Assembly (NCBI GenBank): GCA_958510825.1
Contig: OY294050.1
Location: forward strand, 42,917,249 to 42,981,248
Direction: 5' to 3'
Source: Brachypterus glaber
Lineage: Eukaryota > Arthropoda > Insecta > Coleoptera > Kateretidae
DNA length: 64,000 nucleotides
Both the position numbers and the translations under genes were made by a program. The notes beneath the pieces were generated by a model, which was not told the origin of the DNA, did no database searches, and saw nothing but the letters and a program-made list of their open reading frames with translations. Positions 8,955 through 19,945 of the stretch are shown in pieces. Position 1 is the first letter of the stretch. Each line of letters begins with the position of its first letter.

Positions 8955-10097
8955 TACACGGTGTATTTGAAATAGGGTCGGAAATTTTAACTAATGATTC
9001 TACATCATAAAATATGACAAAAAGTTCCTATAAACATATGTCTAAAAATGCGTCATAAGGGAGCTACGCCCATTTGAAAGTGGCTAAAAAAATCGGTTTT
9101 TATTTAATAACTCAGGAACCCTTTGAGATCTATCAACGAGGTTTTGCACGTCAACTAATCCTACCAATGCCCGTTTTTATGTGTTATTTTCATGTACTTA
9201 ATTCAACCAGGGGTGTGCGAAACGGGGGGGGGGCTTATCAGTTTTTTGTCCCAAACTTTTTTCTGTGTAACTTTTTTGCAATTTTATTTTTGAAATATGA
9301 TTCCTTAGGTCAAAATACATAAAAAAGGTACTCCTGTTGTAATACTGTAGGATTAACCGTTTTCGAGAAAAGTTAAATACTAAAATGTCGAAAACCAAAA
9401 TTTTAATGATGCAATGTTATTCTACATCAAAAACTAAGAAAAAAAGTTTCCATACATGTAGGTCGAAAAAACGATTTTAAAGCTACCATAGCGCTTTAAA
9501 AATGGTGCATATTTAGGAGACCATAGCTCCATTAGGATTGATTTTTGGAAGTACCTGTATATGAGGTTTTTTTCTTAGTTTTTGATGTAGAATAACATTG
9601 CATCATTAAAATTTTGGTTTTTAACATTTTAGTATTTAATTTTTCGTCCTCGAACCGTAGAATTTCACCTTCAAATTAATTTTTCCCGAAAACGGTTAAT
9701 CCTACAGTATTACAACAAGAGTACCTTTTTTATGTATTTTGACCTGAGGAATCATATTTCAAAAATAAAATTGCAAAAAAGTTACACAGAAAAAAGTTTG
9801 GGACAAAAAACTGATAAGCCCCCCCCCGTTTCGCACACTCCTGGTTGAAATAAGTACATGAAAATAACACATAAAAACGGGCCTTGGTAGGATTAGTTGA
9901 CGTGCAAAACCTCGTTGATATATCTCAAAGGGTTCCTGAGTTATTAAATAAAAACCGATTTTTTTAGCCACTTTCAAAGGGGCGTAGCTCCCTTATGAGG
10001 CATTTTTAGACATATGTTTATAGGAACTTTTTGTCATATTTTATGATGTAGAATCATCAGTTAAAATTTCCGACCCTATTTCAAATACACCGTGTAT
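8955..10097. mobile_element. Foldback element, 1.14 kb (family F1)
   Basis: Ends TACACGGTGTATTTGAAATA and its inverse. The arms extend nearly to the centre (~9500) and include AAGGGAGCTACGCCC, a G/C tract (9221-9234 and 9817-9830) and CTACATCAAAAACTAAGAAA. The frames at 9074-9322 and 9759-9977 are the same arm read on opposite strands, hence near-identical nonsense peptides. Related to 15,557-16,721 and 16,869-17,565. Confidence 0.85.
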
Positions 10098-10495
10098 TTC
10101 ACAGTAAAAAATGTAAAATTTTACACTCGCTTTAAACTCAAACTGGTACGTATTTAACACACACAATAGCATAGTTAAGACATGTGGTAAACTTACCATA
10201 CATCCAAATCTTTTTAACAATTTTCGGTGTAAAATTTACCATTTAAAGTAAAAATTACACCCAGAAAATCATTTTTACCATTATTTTATGGGTTTAAATA
10301 TCATTCACACAAGTGTAAAAATTACCACTCGTTAAATGCTTTCTACCACTATGCAATTTTTTAATGTGTTCATACAGAAGCAATAATATTACCAAAAGCA
10401 ATAATATTACCAAAAGAATTTAGCAATAACACGACTCAACAAAAAAAAATTTAAACTAAATTAAATTGTTTGATATTTACAAATTTAAAAAATCT
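10098..10495. other. Spacer with GTGTAAAATTTACC-like words
   Basis: The words TGTAAAATTTTACAC, GGTGTAAAATTTACC and GTGTAAAAATTACC recur in alternating orientation between 10,110 and 10,350. Similar words occur at 56,960-57,010, inside another inverted-repeat element. There is no gene. Confidence 0.4.
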
Positions 10496-11081
10496 ATATA
10501 AAACATTTTACTATTCCTTAAAACGACTTTTGTTTGATTAACGCAGTCGTCCCTCCGAAGTGACTGATCGATTTCGTGCTTTTTAGCACTCTTCAGAGCC
10601 ACATATCGGTAGTAGGGACAACTACGAAAATAAAATCCTTTCCATATATCTCTATATGGTTTAAAAATCGTTGTAAGGAAAAGCAAAAACAGCTAGCGAC
10701 ATCTACTGCTAAAAGCAGAGACTGGATAAACCTATTGACAGTCCAAAAAAGGAAGCAGTTATTGGTTTCAAGAACCTATTGCACGCTGTCGATAGGGGGC
10801 AGATTAATCAATGCCACGGTGGACATTGCATTTGGACTGTCGATAGGTTTATCCAGTCTCTGCTTTTAGCAGTAGATGTCGCTAGCTGTTTTTGCTTTTC
10901 CTTACAACGATTTTTAAACTCCATATAGAGATATATGGAAAGGATTTGATTTTCGTAGTTGTCCCTACTACCGATATGTGGCTCTGAAGAGTGCTAAAAA
11001 GCACGAAATCGATCAGTCACTTCGGAGGGACGACTGCGTTAATCAAACAAAAGTCGTTTTAAGGAATAGTAAAATGTTTTA
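10496..11081. repeat. Near-perfect palindrome, 250-bp arms, 87-bp centre
   Basis: Arms 10,496-10,745 and 10,833-11,081 are almost identical in inverted orientation, with only scattered substitutions. The arm sequence is more complex than its surroundings (GACGACTGCGTTAATCAAAC, CACATATCGGTAGTAGGGAC). Frames crossing it have no meaning. Transcription would give a long hairpin RNA. I recognise no transposon family. Confidence 0.9.
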
Positions 11082-11108
11082 TAAAAAAAAATTTGTTCTT
11101 TGTCCTAA

Positions 11109-11876
11109 CCCAGGTAGCAAGGGATGTTATATTACAAGAAATTAACATCACTTTTGGGTGTATTTTTAAACTAAATCATAACATCACATAATATTGAAAA
11201 ATATCATGTATTTAACATCACATTTGCAACGTAACACGTGTGACGTGACAACCATGTTATTTAATAACAAATATTTAGCAACGCTGTGAATATATCGCAT
11301 GTCACATATTAACGTGGATTTCACGTGAATGTCATGTTATTTTGCTTCTCACCGACGTTCGAAGCAAAAAAATCGATATAAGATGATGTTGATAGAGTAA
11401 ATTATTATAAGGGAATTTTATACACATTATACGATTTCCAATGGATAGGGGGCTGCCGGGCTTCTCAAGACCACGGACACGGATTAAAGGATATATTCTC
11501 CGCTTAATCTGCAATTTCGTATTTAGAATCTATCTGTTTCAATCTGTGATTGTTTCAATTACTGATTGATTTTAAATCCGATTTTTTTATAGGGTTATAG
11601 CGTTTTTAATGGTTTTAATTTAGAAAAAGCTAGAATATTATTTAAATATTAAAGTACCAGTAACGGCATCCATAAGATATTAGGTATTACAGGAATGTGG
11701 ATTTATGATGTCACAAACACGTTATTTTCGGGATGTCATTGTGTGATGTTATTAGGGGCGGACTTAGGACATCCCCACCATGCTACATTCTTGTTAAATG
11801 AGACTACAATCTTAACATCACATGTCACATATTAACGTGACTTTCACGTGAATGTCATGTTATTTTGCTACCTGGG
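11109..11876 (+). mobile_element. CCCAGGTAGCAA element, copy 1
   Basis: The terminal inverted repeat is CCCAGGTAGCAA. Inside, TAACATCACA and its inverse recur several times near both ends, beside TTCACGTGAATGTCATG words. It has no transposase. Copy 2 at 12,078 lies in the same orientation and is highly similar, including the GGATAGGGGGCT patch. Confidence 0.8.
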
Positions 11877-12077
11877 GGAAGTATTACGTAACGCGCTAGG
11901 GCGGGGGGTCTCGAATACTTTACGCCGCGTTACAGTTAAACAATTTTAAACTCATAAAATGTTTATTGGATCACGTTTTTAACAATGATCTAGGCCTAAG
12001 TTACGGATTCGTTGCAAATATTATTGCACACGGTGTTCACTCTCTAAACAAAAAAAAAATAGGGATGGAAAACCATA
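11877..12077 (+). repeat. Trapped fragment of the TTACGTAACGC MITE
   Basis: GTATTACGTAACGCGCTAG through GGATGGAAAACC matches 47,207-47,457. Both ends are cut by the flanking CCCAGGTAGCAA elements. Confidence 0.75.
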
Positions 12078-12851
12078 CCCAGGTAGCAAGGGATGTTATG
12101 TTACAAGAAATTAACATCACTTTTGGGTGTATTTTTAAACTAAATCATAACATCACATAATATTGAAAAATAACATGTATTTAACATCACATTTGCAACG
12201 TAACACGTGTGACGTGACAACCATGTTATTAATTAACAAATATTTAGCAACTCTGTGAATATATGGCACGTCACATATTAACGTGGCTTTCACGTGAATG
12301 TCATGTTATTTTGCTTCTCACCGACGTTCGAAGCAAAAAAATCGATATAAGATGATGTTGATAGAGTAAATTATTTTAAGGAAATTGTATACACATTATA
12401 CGATTTCCAATGGATAGGGGGCTCTGCCGGGCTTCTCAAGACCACGGACACGGATTAAAGGAATATATTTTCCGCTTAATCTGCAATTTCGTATTTAGAA
12501 TCTATCTGTTTCTATCTGTGATTGTTTCAATTACTGATTGATTTTAAATCCGATTTTTTTTATAGGGTTATAGCGTTTTTAATGGTTTTATTTAGAAAAA
12601 GCTAATATCCTAGGATATTATTTAAATATTAAAATACCAGTAACGGCATCCATAAGATATTAGATATAACAGGGATGTGGATTTATGACAAACACGTTAT
12701 TTTCGGGATGTCATTGTGTGATGTTATTAGGGGCGGACTTAGGACATCCCCACCATGCTACATTCTTGTTAAATGTGTCTACAATCTTAACATCACATGT
12801 CACATATTAACGTGACGTTCACGTGAATGTCATGTTATTTTGCTACCTGGG
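12078..12851 (+). mobile_element. CCCAGGTAGCAA element, copy 2
   Basis: Same terminal repeats and order as copy 1, with small indels (for example one extra ATCCTAGG stretch near 12,607). The short frame at 11,966-12,160 crosses its left edge and is spurious. Confidence 0.8.
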
Positions 12852-13092
12852 AAAGTTTATATTATGATTTTTCGGTTCATTATGCACAAAAACGAAAAGA
12901 AAATACCTTCTTTTGGTTTAAAGTTTGCTTTTGTGATAGTTGTGGTAATAATACTCATTTTCGATTTTTTTTTATAAATTTCAATTAGTTTAAATACATT
13001 CAAAAATACCGAGATCTGAGTGGGGTTTTTACGTTCACGCAGTGCCTCCAGATGGCACTCAAGTGATAAACAACGATCAGATGTTTTGTACA

Positions 13093-13320
13093 TGTCGAGA
13101 AAACGTTAAAATTGCATCGCGAAAGTAAATATGATGCTGATGCATTTTGCTACGTATGTGGTCAATTTATTAAAGTTCGAGACATGAAATATGAACTAAA
13201 AACATCTCACGTTCTCTGTGAAGCCTACGAAGCATATTTTGACTATCCTGTTCGGAATTAAGACAAACCATGGACTCCAAATGTTGCTCGTAGTTATTGT
13301 AAAAGATGTTTGGAAGGTAA
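13093..13320 (+). pseudogene. Relic exon of a cysteine-rich transposon protein
   Basis: The frame reads DADAFCYVCGQFI, then HVLCEAYEAYF, a stop (TAA ~13,259), then KPWTPNVARSYCKRCLE. The order CxxC ... YF ... W-P-N ... CxxC matches the N-terminal zinc-binding region of the protein at 43,015-43,986 (FCYVCAKYI ... NWIPNVVCGSC). A good splice donor (GAAG|GTAAGC) follows at ~13,318. It is a distinct, decayed member of that family. No inverted repeats that would define an element were found around it. Confidence 0.65.
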
Positions 13321-13845
13321 GCAATTTTTAATTAAGCAGTGAATCAAATGTAATGGACATATTAACGTTATCAAGTATTGGCCAATGAAAACATGATGGG
13401 AGACTATATCTGGGGTTTATTGAGAGAAAGTACTTATGAACATAAAAGAAAGAGTGTGCACTTTTAAAGTATTTTCTACTTTTTTATAAGTTATTTTGAT
13501 AGTAAAACTTAAAAAAATGATAAACAAATTTATTTCGATGGTTCTATCTTCCAATAAAAAATAATACCAGAGATCGTTCAATCGGTCTTCTAAATACAAA
13601 AGCAAACTTTTTTATGCCATATAATTTTTTTTCGTGTAATTACGACCTAAACTATCGAAATTTTATACTTTAGAGTCAAAGTCAAATTTTGTGTTGACCC
13701 GTGTTATCAGCAGATGCGGATTTTAAGCATTTATTCATAAACATGTAAAAACTATTATTAAATTATACCACTATTAGAAACAAACCACAAAAAAATCCTA
13801 AATACCATTTTTTTTTTAAATTCCATTAAAATTGTCCAAAACTTT
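13321..13845. other. AT-rich spacer
   Basis: No gene or clear repeat recognised. Confidence 0.5.
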
Positions 13846-14380
13846 TTGCCATATTGGATTCAAAATTTTGAATTTTCATATTTTTATATCAGATTCGTAT
13901 TTGGCATCCTCAAAAATCCCCGTATACCAAATTTTATTATTGTAGTATTTAAACGTGAATTTTGGCTTGTTTTAAGTGTTCCATGGCCCATAGTGCGCCA
14001 TCCTAATTCTTTCATTTTAAATATTAGATTTTTAACATCAAATTCGGTTTAAACGACCTTAAAAACCCACAAATACCAACTTTTTTTTTTGTAATTCATC
14101 AACATTGCTTAAAATTTGCCACCCGCCATTTTGAATTTAAAATGTTTAAAAATGTACCTTGTTTCAGCATCCTAAAAACCCCTGAAAACCAAATTTTATT
14201 AGAATCCAATAAAATCTAACATATTGGATCCGCCTTTTTGAATTTTGTATTTTTAAAAACAGATTCGATTTCAGCATCCTCGAAAACCCCCTGTTAATAA
14301 TTTTTACGATATTTTGGCCTAAAGCGGAATTTTGGCCAAAAACGAAGGTCTCCTGGCTCATAGTGGGGGTGATAGAAAAA
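13846..14380 (+). repeat. Four diverged tandem copies of a ~110-150-bp unit
   Basis: Each copy has a CCATATTGG/GCCATTTTGAA-like start, a TTCAGCATCCT-like middle and AAAACCCC followed by ACCAAATTTTATTA. Copies centre near 13,900, 14,050, 14,170 and 14,275 and are strongly diverged. The small frames on both strands are by-products. Confidence 0.55.
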
Positions 14381-14589
14381 ATCAGACTAGTGTGGTATAC
14401 GGCGTTTCCTAAATATTAACAGAGTGTGCTAAATTCCATTTTCATAGGGGATCGTAGGAAAAATGTTTCCAGTAACACTCTATTTATAATTTTAGATAGC
14501 GAGACTCTAATGGTCGAGTAGACGGGCAACCACATTTGCTAATGCTTGTGTTAAGAATTGTTTATTAATGGACTGCCGTCTATAGGATA

Positions 14590-14885
14590 GGTGGTGGCCG
14601 TGGCGGTTTAAGCAATTGATATTTACTTCGTCACGGCTAGAGCGTGGGTTCGAGTCCCCGCGGTGGAAGACAAATTATTTAGTTCATGCGATGGGACATT
14701 GAGATTTGTGTCCGACTGTACATTATGGCTGCTCTCTTTGTGGCATGGAGAATTGTGGCCGACTATTATGATCTCAGGGTCCTTAGCAAAGGATCCCAGG
14801 TCTACACAGTATGGCTGCTCTCCTTGTGACATGGAGAATTGTGGCCGACTATACAGTAAGGATGCTCTCTTTGCGGTCTTATCCT
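14590..14885 (+). repeat. SINE-like block: tRNA-like B box plus 83-bp tandem repeat
   Basis: GGGTTCGAGTCCCC at ~14,647 is a perfect RNA polymerase III B box. A weak A-box-like stretch lies upstream, near 14,595. Downstream, ATGGCTGCTCTC...CATGGAGAATTGTGGCC occurs at 14,728 and again at 14,811, with a third decayed start near 14,866. I cannot fold a full tRNA here. It could be a tRNA-derived SINE. Confidence 0.45.
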
Positions 14886-15142
14886 GAATTGTTGAATTTG
14901 AATCTACTTGCCTTAGATTAAACTAGGTGGCAGAAATAATAGTTTTTTCAATTTCTATAAAAAAGAATTGTTGGACAAAAATTGTATCTATGCCTTAAAA
15001 ACAGTGGTTCGGAAGTCACTATAAGCCGGTGGTCCACAGAAGGTAGTATGCACAATGGGCATTTGGCCTGCGTGCAAGTGATATTATCATGCATTACTGT
15101 GGTATTATCCCCCTTCAATGTAACTTTGCCAACTTTTTGCCG

Positions 15143-15465
15143 TCTATTTAGATTAGATAAAGAGAGAAGTTCTACAGAAAGAGATAAAAGTATAATTATT
15201 ATTGTTTTAAAATAAAATTATGCATATTTTAGTTAAAAATAACATTTTAGATTATATTTTAAATTACATTAAGGTAAGATATTTGTTTTTTTTTTAAGTG
15301 AAAAACTATTTTTTTTTTAATTTTTATAACAGCTATGTGTACAGTCGGTCTAAAGTTTCCTAGGGAACTTATGACCTACTCCTTAATTTGACAGTCATTG
15401 ATAATACCCCGTTTTGTGTGAAGATTTTGTACTTGTTTTTGTGTTTAATAATCTGTTTTATGTAT
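15143..15465 (+). repeat. Dispersed repeat, second copy at 51,302
   Basis: TTTAGATTAGATAAAGAGAG through TGTTTTATGTATA is colinear with 51,302-51,627 with a few percent differences, in the same orientation. No coding. Confidence 0.85.
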
Positions 15466-15556
15466 ACCAAATGTCACGATATAAATCATTTTTTAAGTAT
15501 AAATGCTTTTCCTGTTTGATATTTACAATTATGGCGAAGGCGCTTACATTGATAGA
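15466..15556 (+). repeat. Short repeat shared with 19,190-19,313
   Basis: ACCAAATGTCACGATATAAA and TTGATATTTACAATTATGGC occur here and at 19,190-19,313 in the same order, with 37 bp more between them there. An F1-type foldback begins exactly where this copy stops. Confidence 0.6.
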
Positions 15557-16721
15557 TACAGGGTGTTCCGTGAGGAAAGGGAAATATTTTAAGGATGGAT
15601 TCTAGAGGTCAAAATAAGAAAAAAGTTCTTATAAACAAATGTCCAAAAACGACTCGTAAGGGAGCTAAGCCCCTTCAAAGGGGTCCCAAAATTTCGATTT
15701 TTTATTAATAACTTCGGAACCCTTTGTGTTATAGCATCGAGGTTAGCACGTGATCTATGCTTTATAAAGCCTATCAGCCAATGGTATTTGCATGTAGTTA
15801 CTTTAACCAGGGGCGTCCGTAATGGGGGGTCTTATCACTTTTTTGCCCAAAACTTCTTCTGCTCAACTTTTTTGTGGGTTTATTTTTAGAATATTTTAAC
15901 CAAGGTAAAAACACATAAAAAAGGTACTCTTGTTGTAATACCATAGGATTAACTGTTTTCGAAAAATATACAATTAAAGGCAAACTTACACCTTTCTAGA
16001 ACCAAAAATTAAAACTAAAATGTTAAAAAACCAGAATTTTAATTTTGCAGTGTGATTCTACATCAAAAGCTAAGAAAAACATTTTTATACATGTAGGTTC
16101 AAAAATCGATTTTAAAGGTACCATCACCCTTCAAAAATTTTGGAGACCATAACTCCTTTAGCATTGATTTTTGGAATTACCTGTATACAAACTTTTTTTC
16201 TTAGTTTTTGGTGTACAGTTAACCTACACCATTGAAATTTTGGTTTTCAACAATTTGGTGTTTAATTTTTGGTTCTTGAAACTTGTAATTTTGCCTTTAA
16301 TTGTATTTTTCTCGAAAGCGGTTAATCCTAAAGTATTTTAGCAAGAGTACCTTTTTAATGTGTTTTTACCTAAAGAATACTATTCCAATAATAAACCCAC
16401 AAAAAACTTTAACAGAAAAAGGTTTGGGGCAAAAAAGTGATCAGACCCCTCTTGTCGCACGCCCCTGGTTTAAGTGACTACATGCAAATACCATTGGCTA
16501 ATAGGCCTTATTAAGAATAGATCACATGCAAAATCTTGTTGCTATAACACAAAGGGTTTCTAAGTTATTAATTGAAAATTAAATTTTTGGTACCCCATTT
16601 GAAGGGGCGTAGCTCCCTTATGAGCCGTTTGTGGACATATGTTTATGGGAACTTTTTTTCTTATTTTGACCTATAGAACATATTCTTTAAATATTTCCCT
16701 TTCCTCACGGAACACCCTGTA
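15557..16721. mobile_element. Foldback element, 1.17 kb (family F2)
   Basis: Ends TACAGGGTGTTCCGTGAGGA and inverse. The arms meet near 16,140 and contain AAGGGAGCTAAGCCCCTT and TAAGAAAAAAGTTC words that match family F1 in order and spacing. No gene. Confidence 0.85.
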
Positions 16722-16868
16722 TAAAGATTTTTTAAACTTTTGATATTTTTTGAGTTCAAATATACTATATTTTATAAACTGAAGATTCTGGATGATTCTA
16801 AAAAAGGGGGGATTTTGTTATAACTAATGTTAGGAAGACTACATCGTAATTAACAAAATATGTATTTA

Positions 16869-17565
16869 TACAGGGTTATTCAGAAATAAGTTCGAGAAAT
16901 TTAAGAGGTGATTCTACGTTAAAAAATATGAAAAAAAGTTCATATAAAGGTTGGTCCAGAAATGAGTCCTAAGGGAGCTACGGCTCTTTAAAATTGTAAT
17001 AAAAATAAGGTTTTTAATTAATAACTCTTGTACCCTTTAAGCTAGTGCGACGAGATTTTGCATGTATACTAGTATTAATAAGGGCAATAAGTTCATGTTA
17101 ATTTTTTTTTAATTGACCCAGAGGCGTGCCTAGACGGACACAATATTTGAGGCTTAACACATTTTTGCACCAAACTTTTTTATGTATATTTTTTTGGATT
17201 TTTTGTAATAAATATAGATTCCTTGAGTAAACATACATAAAATGTCATATAGTGTAAAAAAATGCAACTAAAAGGAAGTAACATTTTGTGTCACTAAAAA
17301 TGTTACTTTTTAAAACGCTATATTTCCTTTAATATTAAATTTAGGTGTTTTGGAGAAGAATACTTTTTTGCTTAGTTTAAAATGAAGAATTGCCCTGCAG
17401 CATTAAAATTGGTGCTTTTTTTGTTTCCCATTCAATATGTCCTTCGAGGGGCCGCAGCTCCCTTAGGGCTTATTTCCGGACCAACCTTTATAGGAACTTT
17501 TTTTCATATTTTTTAACGTAGAATCACCACTTAAATTTCTAGAACTTATTTCTGAATAACCCTGT
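16869..17565. mobile_element. Foldback element, 0.70 kb (family F3)
   Basis: Ends TACAGGGTTATTCAGAAATA and inverse. The arms include TAAGGGAGCTACGGC and a TATGAAAAAAAGTTCATATA word. It has the same internal order as F1 and F2 but shorter. Confidence 0.8.
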
Positions 17566-17935
17566 TTATACCCTTTTCCTTTCCTATTAAAACGACATTC
17601 TTCTTGGGGATATTTTGGAGAGCCGTAGAAAAGTAGAGAGGAATACTGCTCACAAATAAAAATGGAAAGCCTACAGTATTTTTTTTTTCAGGAAAGTGAA
17701 AGAATTGTCTTGGAATAGATTGGAATAGAGTTGCCTCGAAACAATCTCGCTACTTGATGATGAAATACTCGTAGGTACTTAACACATTATGCCACGCGGG
17801 GGACATCCTTGTCCCTCACAAAAAACCCTTGGGGATAATGAGAGACATGCGTGTCCTTCATTACTACACTGTTTTTAGATATTAATTATAAAATTATTAT
17901 TTTTTTATCAAATCTATAATAAAAACATGTCACAA

Positions 17936-18757
17936 AAAAAAGAACCGACTTCCATGTCTCTAAAAAGTAAAAAATAAAAAACAAGTCGGTGCCAATTTCA
18001 TCATTCCCTAAATTAAATACTAAATTATATTTGATGTTAAATTGTTTGCTGTGAAGTTGGCACTTATTTTTAATTTTTTAATTTTTAGAGACATAGTGGT
18101 CGGTTCATTTTTTTTTTGCTTAAAAGTTTTTATTTCTTTACTTTTTTAAGGCACAAAACTTGTAGATTTCGGCAAGCTGCTCACGTCACAACGCACTAAG
18201 ATAAATTTCTAAAAAATTAATTTAGTAATATTTTTATTTCAGTGCCCAAGAGTCCAACCAACCTTATTTTAAACGAAATACTAAAGAAAATCTTTGTTAA
18301 ACTTTAATCGTTAAGTAACAATCAAATAACGCCTTATTGCACAATCACAAATTTTATCATTTTCTCTTGGTATTTTAATATTACAGGTCCACAGAACCAT
18401 ATTTAGCGATATTTAAAAGATTTTTAGTCTGCCGTAATATTTGAGTGACCTTTTAATCAAGTTATCCGAGTTATCCGATATTTCTCTAATAATTTGGTTG
18501 ATATTAGAACCAAATTAAGCCGTTTTTAACTGAAATTGCGTTAAAATTATTAGATTTATCGTAATTGTCGGGCTTACCCAGAATTATCCGAGCGAAAAAT
18601 TAAAACGGGACCACCTCATAAATGCCCTCTTTAAGGTGCAAGAAGTTTCATCTAATTACGTTCACCCGTTCCAAAGTTATGCGTGAACAAACATTTAAAA
18701 AAAAACAAAGTGACACGTCGAATTGATAACCTCCTCCTCTTTGGAAGTCGGTTAAAA
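17936..18757. mobile_element. AACCGACTTCC-ended repeat
   Basis: Left end GAACCGACTTCCA at ~17,941; right end TTGGAAGTCGGTTAAAAA at ~18,739, preceded by GAATTGATAACCTCCTCC. A smaller inverted pair lies at 17,941-18,105 (GTCTCTAAAAAGT and its inverse). From memory, this terminal phrase is widespread in insect genomes. I cannot assign it to a superfamily with confidence. No gene. Confidence 0.5.
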
Positions 18758-18952
18758 ACTATGTAAACTAGGTTTGCAGAATAGGTGAACATAATCGGGC
18801 TGTGGATAAAGGAAGTAGTAAAATAATAACAAGAATTTTACTACACTTAGAAAATAATCGGAACCTATTTTATTACTTTTCTCTGTATTATTACTAATCA
18901 ACATTTTGGTAATATTTACCGATTGTTATTTTACTAAATACTCTAACATACA

Positions 18953-19060
18953 TTATTTATTTATTTATTTATTTATTTATTGTTACATCCAACAGTAAAA
19001 ACCAATTAAAGGATGAGTCAAACAACAAGATACAGAATTATAAAAAAAAAATAAATAATA
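18953..19060 (-). repeat. (ATTT)n tract, probable LINE 3' tail
   Basis: Eight ATTT units are followed by GTTACATCCAACAG. On the minus strand this is CTGTTGGATGTAAC-(AATA)n, the usual layout of a jockey/CR1-type LINE end. No coding remains. Confidence 0.5.
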
Positions 19061-19670
19061 ACAATCAAACTAGATCAATAACACATCTTGCTTGGTTCCA
19101 AATAAGCCAGCACATTGTGTTGTTAATATGACAAGATATTGTATAAAATACTTATATTGTAGAATTTAATATCACAAGTAAAGTATTAAATACCAAATGT
19201 GGCGATATAAATAAAAAATGTGTATTAACAAATAACATTCACTACAGTAAGTGAGTATAAAGCACCTCCTTATTTGATATTTACAATTATGGCGAATGCG
19301 CTAACATTGATATACGGGGATGAACTCTTTCGGGGTACATTCCTTAATACACTCTGGCTGCCTTTTCTGCATTTCTGAAACATTCTCCATATAAAATAAC
19401 CATTTTAGAATATTCTCTACTTGTAAACATTTTTTTGTCAGTTTCTTGAAAAAAATACTGCGAAACTTCATCATAAAGGAAGTATTTTTGATGTCTGTAT
19501 TACATTATGAAAGAAAATATTAGTGAAGGGGTAAAAGGGCTCTTAAGACATTGTATATTGAGTTTATTCCCACTAACAAAATTAACCATCTCTCCTTTAA
19601 TTAACAACTAACAAATTTGAGAAAGAATAGAAAAGAAGGCGTGTCCAATTAGTTAGTTTTCGAACGGGCG

Positions 19671-19742
19671 TCTCGGTAGCTCAGTTGGTAGTGTACCAGG
19701 CCGGAAACCGTGGGGACTCTGGTTCAAATCCAGACTGAGACC
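19671..19742 (+). tRNA. tRNA-like sequence, probably pseudo-tRNA or SINE head
   Basis: 72 nt. The acceptor stem GTCTCGG/CTGAGAC is fully paired (one G-U) and the T arm is perfect (TCTGG-TTCAAAT-CCAGA). The A box TAGCTCAGTTGG is good. The D stem is weak, the anticodon stem has mismatches, and the base expected to be U33 is C, so it is unlikely to decode. A T-run follows after 4 nt, as in pol III terminators. No SINE body was recognised downstream. Confidence 0.5.
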
Positions 19743-19945
19743 TCACTTTTTTTCTAATTTTCTTTTCTGTCCGATATGCCACTAATATTTTCCTTCATTA
19801 TAAATTTCCGTAGCAACAATCAAAATACTTACCTTAAAGTTCAGGTATGTTGCCATAAAATTTTAATGAGTAATTTATTCACGTTTTTAGTTGTATTTAA
19901 CATCTTCTGGTATTGGTCAAAACTAAAAGTAACCGTTCAAGATTT

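Noticed and set aside
9074..9977. Near-identical 82- and 72-codon frames starting MKVAKKIGFYL
   Set aside because: Same foldback arm read from both sides, including a G tract; not a gene pair.
10477..10869. Frames of 69 and 97 codons
   Set aside because: They cross the arms of a palindrome and have no recognisable protein features.
14640..14665. Functional tRNA gene
   Set aside because: Only the B box is convincing; no acceptor or anticodon stem could be formed.
19913..19945. Methionine start of the 331-codon LINE frame
   Set aside because: These codons belong to the target repeat that is intact at 21,600; the LINE is 5'-truncated.
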